Assembly: GCF_023147585.1 (NCBI RefSeq)
Contig: NZ_JAHXOZ010000003.1
Coordinates: 62,001 to 126,000, forward strand
From: Micrococcus sp. EYE_212
Lineage (GTDB): Bacteria > Actinomycetota > Actinomycetes > Actinomycetales > Micrococcaceae
Reading direction: 5' to 3'
Length of the DNA stretch: 64,000 bases
Both the position numbers and the translations under genes were made by a program. The notes beneath the pieces were generated by a model. It made no database searches. It was not told where the DNA came from and worked only from the letters and a program-made list of their open reading frames with translations. How positions within the stretch are numbered: position 1 is the stretch's first letter; each line of letters opens with the position of its first letter. Of the stretch, positions 57,201-64,000 are shown piece by piece.

Positions 57201-58555
57201 CCGCACACGTCCGGGTTGGAGGCGCAGTACTTCTGGAACTCGCGCTGGTGGGCGCGGTGCTCCTCGTACGTCTTCGAGAACTCGGTGTGCCCCGTGGCGA
57301 TGTCGGTGGTCACCCAGTAGTAGTCCTCGGACGGCTCGGGGTGCACGGCGGCCTCCACCGCGGCGTCGGAGGGCATGCCGATCGGCCCCGGCGGCAGGCC
57401 CCGGTGCTGGTAGGTGTTGTAGGGGTTGGACTCGTCGGCGCGCTGGGCCTTGGTGAACTGGAGGCTGCGCGCCTCAAGCCCGTAGTTGACGGCCGAGTCG
57501 ATCTGCAGCAGGCCGTGGGTCTCCGTGTTGTCCGGCGCGAGCCGGTTCTCGATGATGCCCGCGACCCGCGCGTAGTCCCGTGGCAGGGCCTCGGCCTCGA
57601 GGAGGGAGGCCAGGGTGACCACGCGCATCCGCTCGTCGGGGTCGCTCACCCCCTGCTCGTCGAGGAACTCGAGGCGCGGGCGCACGAGCCTGTCCAGGAT
57701 CTGCTCCGGGGTCGAGTCCACGGAGATCCGGTACTCCCCCGGGTCGAGCCACCCCTCGAGCGAGTCGGCCCCCTCGGGGACGCCGTACCGCTGCGGATCG
57801 CTGGCCGCGGCGTCGAACTCCTCGCGGGAGTGGCCCGTGGACTCCACGAGGGCGTCCAGCGTCTCCGTGAGCCACTGGCCGCGGTTGACGAGCACGTAGT
57901 GCACGGCGCCCTGGTCCCGGCCCTGCAGCACGGCGAGGGCGTCGGCGGCGGGCATGCGCTCGCGCAGCACGAAGTCGCCGGCACCGATGGGCCGTTCGCC
58001 CGACTCCTCGGCCTCGCGCCGCAGCGCCGAGGCCGAGCCGACGATGCCCTTCTCGTCCAGGCGCTCGGCCACGGACTGCAGGGACTCCCCCGGGCGGACG
58101 GTGAACGTGACCTCCTCGCCCGAGGCCTCGGCGTGGTCCGCCCCGGCGAGCATGGAGCGCAGCGCCAGTGCGGCCACGACCACGAGGGCCGCCGCCACGG
58201 CGAGTAGGACCACCCGACCGCGGCGCCGCCGGTCCCCCCGTCCCGTGCCGGCCGCGCGGGCCGAGCCGGTCATGACGGGGCGCCGTGCGGTGCCGCCGAC
58301 GACGGACGGGCCCGCGGCGCGCGACCCCCGCCCGCGATCCACGGCTCCAGCCCGGCGCGGGGAGCGTCCGGCGCGCAACCGTCCCAGCGTGCCCGCGAGG
58401 GCGCCGACGCGGACCGGCGGCGGGGCGGGCTCCGGCTCGCCGGGCTCCTCGGCGTCCGAGAGGTCCGCGGTGAGGTCCTCGTGCTCCACGAAGCCGAACA
58501 CGTCGAGGTCGTCGTCCTCGGGGTCGTGGTCGTAGCCCCGGCGTGTCTCGTTCAC
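57197..58555 (-). CDS. mltG: Endolytic murein transglycosylase MltG
   Basis: Cuts nascent peptidoglycan strands at the membrane and sets glycan length. 452 residues: a cytoplasmic N-terminus of about 110 residues rich in acidic then basic residues, one membrane helix (VVLLAVAAALVVVAALAL, about 114-132), and the YceG domain with the catalytic Glu in LASLLEAEALPRDYARVAGIIENRL and HGLLQIDSAVNYGL. The GTG start overlaps the ruvX stop as GTGA. The alaS-ruvX-mltG-aroE order is conserved in actinobacteria. Confidence 0.94.
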   Translation of the reverse strand: MNETRRGYDHDPEDDDLDVFGFVEHEDLTADLSDAEEPGEPEPAPPPVRVGALAGTLGRLRAGRSPRRAGAVDRGRGSRAAGPSVVGGTARRPVMTGSARAAGTGRGDRRRRGRVVLLAVAAALVVVAALALRSMLAGADHAEASGEEVTFTVRPGESLQSVAERLDEKGIVGSASALRREAEESGERPIGAGDFVLRERMPAADALAVLQGRDQGAVHYVLVNRGQWLTETLDALVESTGHSREEFDAAASDPQRYGVPEGADSLEGWLDPGEYRISVDSTPEQILDRLVRPRLEFLDEQGVSDPDERMRVVTLASLLEAEALPRDYARVAGIIENRLAPDNTETHGLLQIDSAVNYGLEARSLQFTKAQRADESNPYNTYQHRGLPPGPIGMPSDAAVEAAVHPEPSEDYYWVTTDIATGHTEFSKTYEEHRAHQREFQKYCASNPDVCG

Positions 58556-59052
58556 GGCGTCTCCTCCGTCGTGGCCGGCTGCCCGGCCCAGGCGCCCGTG
58601 CGGCGCTGCTCGTCGATGGCCGCCTGCAGGATGGCGACGGCCGCCGCCTGGTCGATCACCGACCGGCTGTCCTTCACGGTGCGGCCGGCGCTGCGCAGGC
58701 CCGCCTGGGCCGTGACCGTGGAGAGGCGCTCGTCCACGAGGTGGACGGGGACCGGACGGCCCGCGGCGCCGAGGGCGCGCTCGAGGCGCGCCGCGTAGTC
58801 GAGGGCGTCCTGCGTGGACGGCGTGTGCTCCCCGCGCAGGTTGACCGGCAGCCCCACGTACACCACCACGGCCTCGTGCTCGTCCACGTGGCGCACGAGC
58901 TCGCCGAGGTCACGGCCGTGCCTCGCGTCTCGCCGCAGCGTGGCCACGGGGGTGGCGAGGAGGCCGTCCGGGTCGGACGAGGCGACGCCGACGCGCGCGC
59001 GGCCGACGTCCACCCCGATCGCGCGCCCGCGGCGCACCTCCCACGAGCTCAC
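58552..59052 (-). CDS. ruvX: Holliday junction resolvase-like protein RuvX/YqgF
   Basis: 166 residues with an RNase H-like fold: the first acidic strand is IGVDVGRARVGVASSD, followed by VVVYVGLPVNLRG and HLVDERLSTVTAQAGL. Family members act on DNA junctions or in 16S rRNA processing. The GTG start overlaps the alaS stop as GTGA. Confidence 0.93.
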   Translation of the reverse strand: MSSWEVRRGRAIGVDVGRARVGVASSDPDGLLATPVATLRRDARHGRDLGELVRHVDEHEAVVVYVGLPVNLRGEHTPSTQDALDYAARLERALGAAGRPVPVHLVDERLSTVTAQAGLRSAGRTVKDSRSVIDQAAAVAILQAAIDEQRRTGAWAGQPATTEETP

Positions 59053-61760
59053 GCCGCGGCCACCGCCGCCCGCACGGCGTCGAGGGCCGCGGCCACGGCG
59101 GAGGCGTCCTGACCGCCGCCCTGGGCCACGTCGTCCTTGCCGCCGCCCCCGCCGCCGAGCACGCGCGTGGCGGTCTTGACCATGGCGCCGGCCTTGAGGC
59201 CCGCTGCGCGGGCGGCCTCGTTGGTGGCGACGACGACGAGCGGGCGTCCCTTCGCCTCACCGGTGAGCGCCACGAGCACGGGGGTGCCGGCCGCGTTGCC
59301 GCCGGCGGACTCGATGCGCGAGCGCAGGTCGAGCACGAGGGTGCGCAGCTGGTCGCCCGCCACCTCGCCGGCGTGGTGGGTGAGGACCCGCACCGCCGTG
59401 CCGGCCGTCGTCGTGACGTCCTGCGCGCCCGCGGCGAGCTGGCCCGCCTGCGCCTGCAGCTGCTTCGCCTGGAGGTCGGCGATCTGCTTCTCGGCCGCCT
59501 TGAGGCGGTCCATCGTGGCGGAGATGCGGTCCTTGAGCTGGTCGGCCGGGGCCTTGAACATCTCCGAGAGGTCCGAGACGAGGGTGCGCTCGGTGGCCAG
59601 GTGGCGGAAGGAGTCCAGGCCCACGAGCGCCTCGACGCGGCGGTTGCCCGAGCCGACCGACTGCTCGCCGAGCAGGGTCAGGGAGCCGATCTGCGCGGTG
59701 CGGCCCACGTGGGTGCCGCCGCACAGCTCGCGGGACCAGGCGCCGTCGATCTCGACGACGCGCACGCGGTCCCCGTACTTCTCGCCGAAGAGGCTCATGG
59801 CGCCGAGCGCGCGGGCCTCCTCGATGCCCATCTCCTGGGTGAGGACCTGGTGGTCGTCCCGGATGGCGATGTTGACGACGTCCTCGATCTCCGAGCGTGC
59901 GCCCGCCGAGACGGACTCCGCCCAGCGGAAGTCGAAGCGCAGGTAGCCCTCCTTGTTGAAGGAGCCGGACTGCGTGGCGTCGGGGCCCAGGACCTGGTGC
60001 AGGGCGGCGTGCACGAGGTGCGTGCCCGAGTGCGCCTTCTCGCCGTCGAGGCGGCGCTGCAGGTCGATCTGGCCGAGCGCCTCGGCGCCCACGGGCACCT
60101 CGCCCTCGAGCACCCTGACCCTGTGCACCGAGAGGCCCTTGACGGGCGCCTGGACGTCGAGGACCTCGAGGCGGAAGCCGTCGCCGGTGATGAGGCCGGT
60201 GTCGGCCGCCTGGCCGCCGGACTCGGCGTAGAACGGGGTGGCGTCCAGGACCAGCTCGAGCTCGGTGCCCGCTGCCGCCGAGGGGACCTCGGCCCCGTCG
60301 GAGAGCAGCCCGCGGATCACGGACTCGGTGGTGTGCTCGGTGTAGCCCGTGAAGTGGGTCTGGCCCTCGGAGCGCAGGCGCTGGTACACGGCGGTGTCCG
60401 TGTGGCCGGACTTCTTGGCCTTGGCGTCCGCGCGGGCGCGGTCGCGCTGCTCGGTCATCAGGGTGCGGAAGCCCGCCTCGTCGACGGCGACGCCGGCCTC
60501 CTCGGCGATCTCGAGGGTCAGCTCGATCGGGAAGCCGTAGGTGTCGTGCAGCTCGAAGGCGTCCGCGCCCCCGATGCCCGTCCCGCCCGTCTTCGCGGCG
60601 CCGACGGCGGCGTCCAGGCGCGCGGTGCCCGCGGCGATGGTGCGCAGGAACGCCTTCTCCTCGGCGTAGGCGATGCGCGAGATGCGGTCGAACTCGTCCG
60701 CCACCACCGGGTAGACGCCCTTCATGGCATCGCGGGAGACGGGCAGCAGCTCGGGGAACACGGGCTCGGTGACGCCCATCAGGCGCAGGGCGCGGACCAC
60801 GCGGCGGATGAGGCGGCGCAGCACGTAGCCGCGGCCCTCATTGCCCGGGCGAACGCCGTCGCCGATCAGCATGAGGGAGGAGCGCACGTGGTCGGCCACC
60901 ATGCGCAGGCGCACGTCGTCCTCGTAGTGCGGGTCCGCGGGATCCTCGGTGGAGGTGTAGTCCCGGCCGGCCAGCTGCGCGGCGCGGTCCAGCACGGGGC
61001 GGACCTGGTCCGTCTCGTACATGTTCTCCACGCCCTGGAGGATCATCGCGAGGCGCTCGAGGCCGAGGCCGGTGTCGATGTTCTTGTTCTGCAGCTCGCC
61101 GGCCACGTCGAAGTCGTCCTTCGAGCGCACCGCGGAGAGCCGGTACTGCATGAACACGAGGTTCCAGATCTCGATGTAGCGGGTGTCGTCCGCCGCCGGG
61201 CCGCCCTCGGCGCCGTACGCGGGGCCGCGGTCGTAGAAGATCTCGGAGCACGGGCCGCCGGGGCCGGGCTGGCCCGTGTTCCAGTAGTTGTCGTCCTTGC
61301 CCATGCGCTGGATGCGCTCGGCGGGGACACCGACCTCCTCGCGCCAGATGCGGGCGGCCTCGTCGTCCTCCTCGTACACCGTGACCCACAGCCGGTCCGG
61401 GTCCAGGCCGAAGCCGCCCTCGTCCACGGAGGAGGTCAGGAGCTCCCAGGCCAGGGGGATGGCCTTCTCCTTGAAGTAGTCGCCGAAGGAGAAGTTGCCG
61501 CACATCTGGAAGAACGTGCCGTGGCGGACGGTCTTGCCGACCTCCTCGATGTCCGCGGTGCGGATGCACTTCTGCACGGACACGGCGCGCGGCGCCGGCG
61601 GGGTCTGCTCGCCCAGGAAGTAGGGGATGAAGGGCACCATGCCGGCCACGGTGAAGAGCAGCGACGGGTCCGGGGACACCAGCGAGGCCGAGGGCACCGG
61701 GCGGTGGCCCTGCTGCTCGAAGTAGGCCGTCCAGCGGCGTGCGATCTCCTGCGACTTCAT
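59049..61760 (-). CDS. alaS: Alanyl-tRNA synthetase
   Basis: Class II synthetase. 903 residues: the aminoacylation domain with SLLFTVAGMVPFIPYFLG and GNFSFGDYFKE, the editing domain with zinc motif HSGTHLVHAALH and CGGTHVGRTAQIG, and the C-terminal DHHA1 domain ending in a Gly-rich GGGGGGKDDVAQGGG. The ATG overlaps the stop of the upstream small membrane protein as ATGA. Confidence 0.97.
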   Translation of the reverse strand: MKSQEIARRWTAYFEQQGHRPVPSASLVSPDPSLLFTVAGMVPFIPYFLGEQTPPAPRAVSVQKCIRTADIEEVGKTVRHGTFFQMCGNFSFGDYFKEKAIPLAWELLTSSVDEGGFGLDPDRLWVTVYEEDDEAARIWREEVGVPAERIQRMGKDDNYWNTGQPGPGGPCSEIFYDRGPAYGAEGGPAADDTRYIEIWNLVFMQYRLSAVRSKDDFDVAGELQNKNIDTGLGLERLAMILQGVENMYETDQVRPVLDRAAQLAGRDYTSTEDPADPHYEDDVRLRMVADHVRSSLMLIGDGVRPGNEGRGYVLRRLIRRVVRALRLMGVTEPVFPELLPVSRDAMKGVYPVVADEFDRISRIAYAEEKAFLRTIAAGTARLDAAVGAAKTGGTGIGGADAFELHDTYGFPIELTLEIAEEAGVAVDEAGFRTLMTEQRDRARADAKAKKSGHTDTAVYQRLRSEGQTHFTGYTEHTTESVIRGLLSDGAEVPSAAAGTELELVLDATPFYAESGGQAADTGLITGDGFRLEVLDVQAPVKGLSVHRVRVLEGEVPVGAEALGQIDLQRRLDGEKAHSGTHLVHAALHQVLGPDATQSGSFNKEGYLRFDFRWAESVSAGARSEIEDVVNIAIRDDHQVLTQEMGIEEARALGAMSLFGEKYGDRVRVVEIDGAWSRELCGGTHVGRTAQIGSLTLLGEQSVGSGNRRVEALVGLDSFRHLATERTLVSDLSEMFKAPADQLKDRISATMDRLKAAEKQIADLQAKQLQAQAGQLAAGAQDVTTTAGTAVRVLTHHAGEVAGDQLRTLVLDLRSRIESAGGNAAGTPVLVALTGEAKGRPLVVVATNEAARAAGLKAGAMVKTATRVLGGGGGGKDDVAQGGGQDASAVAAALDAVRAAVAAA

Positions 61761-62167
61761 GCGGTGGGGTCCTTCGGGATGGTGGTGGACGGGGAGGGGG
61801 TGGTGCGGGGCGCACGTGCGGGCGGTGCGGACGACGACGGCGTGTCCAGCGTCTCCCCCGCGATGACGGTGGCGCGCGTGGCGAGGGCGGAGACCCACGG
61901 CGGGGCGTCCGTCTTGAGGCGCTCGGTGAAGCGGTTCATGCCCTCGGCGAGGGCCGTGGCCGCGGCGTCGCCGGCCGCCTGGCCGAGGTCCTGGGCGATC
62001 GTGTCCGGGTCGATCCCGGCGCGCTGGGCGAAGCGGCGCCCCAGGTCGGGGGCGCCGTGCGCGGCGGAGGGGCGGGCGGCGTCGGGCTCGACGAGCGGGC
62101 CGAACGCGCGGTGGGCGTACCACCCCGCGGCGGAGCCGGCGGTCAACAGCAGCAGCGAGCGGAGCAT
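61757..62167 (-). CDS. Small membrane-anchored protein before alaS
   Basis: 136 residues. A hydrophobic N-terminus (LRSLLLLTAGSAAGWYAHRAFGPL, about 2-25) serves as anchor; then a helical, Ala-rich segment (FAQRAGIDPDTIAQDLGQAAGDAAATALAEGMNRF) and a Ser/Pro/Thr tail. Other actinobacteria have a small anchored protein (DUF6167-like) at this place; assignment to that family is a guess from position and form. AAGGAGG precedes the ATG. First gene of the alaS-aro operon. Confidence 0.72.
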   Translation of the reverse strand: MLRSLLLLTAGSAAGWYAHRAFGPLVEPDAARPSAAHGAPDLGRRFAQRAGIDPDTIAQDLGQAAGDAAATALAEGMNRFTERLKTDAPPWVSALATRATVIAGETLDTPSSSAPPARAPRTTPSPSTTIPKDPTA

Positions 62168-62205
62168 GGCTGGCCCTCCTTCGGGAGCGTGCGGATACCG
62201 GGTTC

Positions 62206-62211
62206 ACCCTA
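62206..62211 (-). promoter_or_regulatory. -10 box of the alaS-aro operon
   Basis: TAGGGT on the minus strand, 38 bases before the ATG of the small membrane protein. Eight overlapping or close genes follow it down to 53097. Confidence 0.5.
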
Positions 62212-62240
62212 CCGGGACGCGCGGACGGAGCCGGGGACGC

Positions 62241-62278
62241 CGCAGGCCCGGCACCTCGACGAGGTGACCGGGCCTGCG
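62241..62278 (-). terminator. Terminator after rpsD
   Basis: CGCAGGCCCGG / CCGGGCCTGCG continued by CACCTC / GAGGTG with one bulged A and a 3-base loop; 47 bases beyond the rpsD stop. Confidence 0.85.
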
Positions 62279-62325
62279 GGACGCGCGTGGCGTCGTCGTC
62301 CGGGACGGGTCCCGGAGGAGAGGGA

Positions 62326-62952
62326 TCAGCGCGCGTAGTACTCGACCACGAGCTGCTCCTCGCAGGTCACGGGGACCTCGGAGCGCTTGGGGCGACGGGA
62401 GAGGGTGGCCTGGAGCTTCTCGATCTCAACGGTCAGGTAGCCCGGGGTGGTGGGCAGGACCTGCTGGTGGGCGCCGGCGGCGGCCAGCTGGAAGGGGACC
62501 ATCTTCTCGGAGCGCTCGTGCACGTGGATCATCTGGCCCGGCTTCACGCGGAAGGAGGGGATGTCGACGCGCTTGCCGTCCACCATGATGTGGCGGTGCA
62601 CGACGAGCTGGCGGGCGGCCTGGATGGTGCGGGCGAAGCCGGAGCGCAGCACGAGGGCGTCGAGGCGCATCTCGAGGAGCTCGACCAGGTTCTCACCGGT
62701 CAGGCCGGCGGTGCGCTTGGCCTCCTCGAAGTAGCGGCGCATCTGGGCCTCGCGGATGTTGTACTGCGCGCGCAGACGCTGCTTCTCCTTCAGGCGCACC
62801 GCGTAGTCGGAGTCCTGCTTCTTGCGGGCGCGGCCGTGCTGACCGGGGCCGTACGGACGGCGCTCCATGTACTTCTCGGCCTTGGGGGTCAGGGCGATGC
62901 CCAGAGCGCGGGAGTGCCGCACGGTGCGGCGGGTGCGCAGGTTGCCACTCAT
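62326..62952 (-). CDS. rpsD: 30S ribosomal protein S4
   Basis: Primary 16S-binding protein. 208 residues. The S4 RNA-binding domain is at about 97-155 (MRLDALVLRSGFARTIQAARQLVVHRHIMVDGKRVDIPS). The N-terminal half contains RPYGPGQHGRARKKQDSDY. It lacks the N-terminal zinc cysteines found in some S4 forms (Cys-minus type). The ATG at the conserved MSGNLRTRR fixes the start. Monocistronic, with a leader of about 250 bases. Confidence 0.96.
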   Translation of the reverse strand: MSGNLRTRRTVRHSRALGIALTPKAEKYMERRPYGPGQHGRARKKQDSDYAVRLKEKQRLRAQYNIREAQMRRYFEEAKRTAGLTGENLVELLEMRLDALVLRSGFARTIQAARQLVVHRHIMVDGKRVDIPSFRVKPGQMIHVHERSEKMVPFQLAAAGAHQQVLPTTPGYLTVEIEKLQATLSRRPKRSEVPVTCEEQLVVEYYAR

Positions 62953-63208
62953 GGTGGTTCCTTCTTTCCTTGACATGCGACACGGTTCGGGTTTGTCTCC
63001 GCGCCCCGTCAAGCACCCGCGCGGGGGCGGGCGACGGTGAGGGCGTGGAACCTGGCCTCCGCGTGATCCTCCGGAGAGCTGAGGGGCGTGCCGCCGCCCG
63101 TCATCCACTGATGCGCTGCGCGGTCCGCGCCGGAGCGCAGGCACACGGGGTGCCCGCCGATCGGCGCGGGGGGATCAGTCTGCGGCGCAGCGCCTGCCAG
63201 ACCGATCA

Positions 63209-63214
63209 ACCCTA
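63209..63214 (-). promoter_or_regulatory. Candidate rpsD -10 box
   Basis: TAGGGT on the minus strand, 15 bases after the rarA stop. It predicts a leader of about 250 bases (62953-63202). I see no gene in that leader. Confidence 0.45.
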
Positions 63215-63228
63215 CCAGAGCCGCGGGC

Positions 63229-64000
63229 TCAGTCCTGCCCGCGGACGATGCGCCGCAGGGCCGCCACCTGGTCCACGAGCCGCTTCTCATGGCCGATGGG
63301 CTTGGGCCGGTAGTAGTCCTTGCCCACGAGCGGGTCCGGCGGGTACTGCTGGCGGGCGACGGCGTGCGGCTCATCGTGGCTGTACACGTACCCCTTCCCG
63401 TGGCCGAGGTCCGCCGCGCCGGCGTAGTGGGCGTCCCGCAGCGGCGGCGGAACGAGCCCGCCGTGGCCCGCGCGCACGTCCGCGATCGCCTCGTTGATCG
63501 CCGTGTAGGAGGCGTTCGACTTCGGCGCCGTGGCCAGGTGCGTCACGGCCTGCGCGAGGATGATCCGCCCCTCCGGCATGCCGATCAGCTGCACCGCCTG
63601 GGCGGCGGCCACGGCGGTCTGCAGCGCGGTGGGGTCGGCCATCCCGACGTCCTCGGAGGCGGAGATCACGAGCCGCCGGGCGATGAACCGCGGGTCCTCC
63701 CCCGCCTCGAGCATCCGCGCGAGGTAGTGCAGCGCCGCGTCCACGTCCGAGCCGCGGATCGACTTGATGAACGCGGAGATCACGTCGTAGTGCTGGTCGC
63801 CGTCCTTGTCATAGCGCTGGACCGCGTGGTCCATCGCCTGCGCGGCGTCCTCCGCGGTCACGGTCACGGGCGTCCCGGCCTCGGCGCCCTCTCCCCCGGT
63901 GGACGGGTCGCCGTCCGCCTCCGCGGGATCCGCCCCCTCGGCCGCAGGGCGGTCGTCGCGCGCCCGGTCCAGTCCGACGCCGGCGGCCGCCTCCAGCACC
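63229..64000 (-). CDS. rarA: Replication-associated recombination protein RarA/MgsA, C-terminal part
   Basis: The last 256 residues of an AAA+ ATPase that acts at stalled forks. The N-terminal ATPase core lies beyond the right edge. Visible here are the helical C-terminal domains: [59 protein letters not shown], and [18 protein letters not shown] with the PKSN block typical of the family. A Glu/Ala/Gly-rich insert near the right edge interrupts the domain boundary. Confidence 0.92.
   Translation of the reverse strand, partial: VLEAAAGVGLDRARDDRPAAEGADPAEADGDPSTGGEGAEAGTPVTVTAEDAAQAMDHAVQRYDKDGDQHYDVISAFIKSIRGSDVDAALHYLARMLEAGEDPRFIARRLVISASEDVGMADPTALQTAVAAAQAVQLIGMPEGRIILAQAVTHLATAPKSNASYTAINEAIADVRAGHGGLVPPPLRDAHYAGAADLGHGKGYVYSHDEPHAVARQQYPPDPLVGKDYYRPKPIGHEKRLVDQVAALRRIVRGQD

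Overview
The window is chromosomal DNA of a very high G+C actinobacterium. Gene content and order point to the Micrococcaceae, and Micrococcus luteus or a close relative is the best guess. The reasons are third codon positions that are nearly all G or C, frequent GTG starts, actinobacteria-restricted families (DUF3043, DUF3097, mIHF, an ATPase-dead PriA), the gene order pyrR-pyrB-pyrC-membrane protein-carA-carB-pyrF-mihF-gmk-rpoZ-coaBC-metK-priA, and a complete comEA-comEC pair. The genus is an inference, because no similarity search was possible. Two genes run off the ends: ctaC on the left and rarA on the right. I found no tRNA, rRNA, insertion sequence, prophage or CRISPR array.

Layout. 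1-9.4 kb: ctaC start, erpA, an M20 dipeptidase, DUF3043, pyrD, an alpha/beta hydrolase, uppS-recO, leuA, and a small Tat-exported protein of atypical composition. 9.5-16.5 kb: one minus-strand run of hrcA-dnaJ-rsmE-phoH-ybeY-CorC/HlyC protein-era, preceded by a CIRCE operator. 16.5-23.5 kb: DUF3097, DUF4870, lepA-hemW, a solitary MazF-like protein, rpsT and holA. 23.5-30.7 kb: comEA-comEC, degV and leuS. 30.8-36.1 kb: a YkvI-type membrane protein, a glycerol kinase gene broken by an internal deletion, a PhoX-family phosphatase with no visible export signal, and another alpha/beta hydrolase. 36.2-51.9 kb: the pyrimidine cluster and its conserved followers (gmk, rpoZ, coaBC, metK, priA). 52-53 kb: efp-nusB. 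53-62.2 kb: one overlapping operon, small membrane protein-alaS-ruvX-mltG-aroE-aroC-aroK-aroB. 62.3-64 kb: rpsD and the end of rarA.

The genes mostly serve housekeeping: de novo UMP synthesis (pyrD lies apart from the main cluster), chorismate synthesis, translation (leuS, alaS, efp, lepA, rpsT, rpsD, era, ybeY, rsmE), cell-wall lipid carrier and glycan processing (uppS, mltG), and DNA uptake and repair (comEA, comEC, recO, rarA, priA, ruvX). Many stops and starts overlap as ATGA or GTGA, which implies translational coupling.

The most informative signals are regulatory or concern decay. At least eight genes have a TANNNT box ending 6-7 bases before the start codon and no ribosome binding site, so they are probably translated from leaderless mRNAs. 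A CIRCE site sits between two divergent genes. A PyrR-binding-loop sequence lies immediately before the pyrR ribosome binding site. glpK has lost about 55-60 codons, including its glycerol-binding Arg-Glu pair. I saw no convincing wholly new multi-gene system. The best unexplained genes are the solitary MazF-like protein and the Tat-exported protein.
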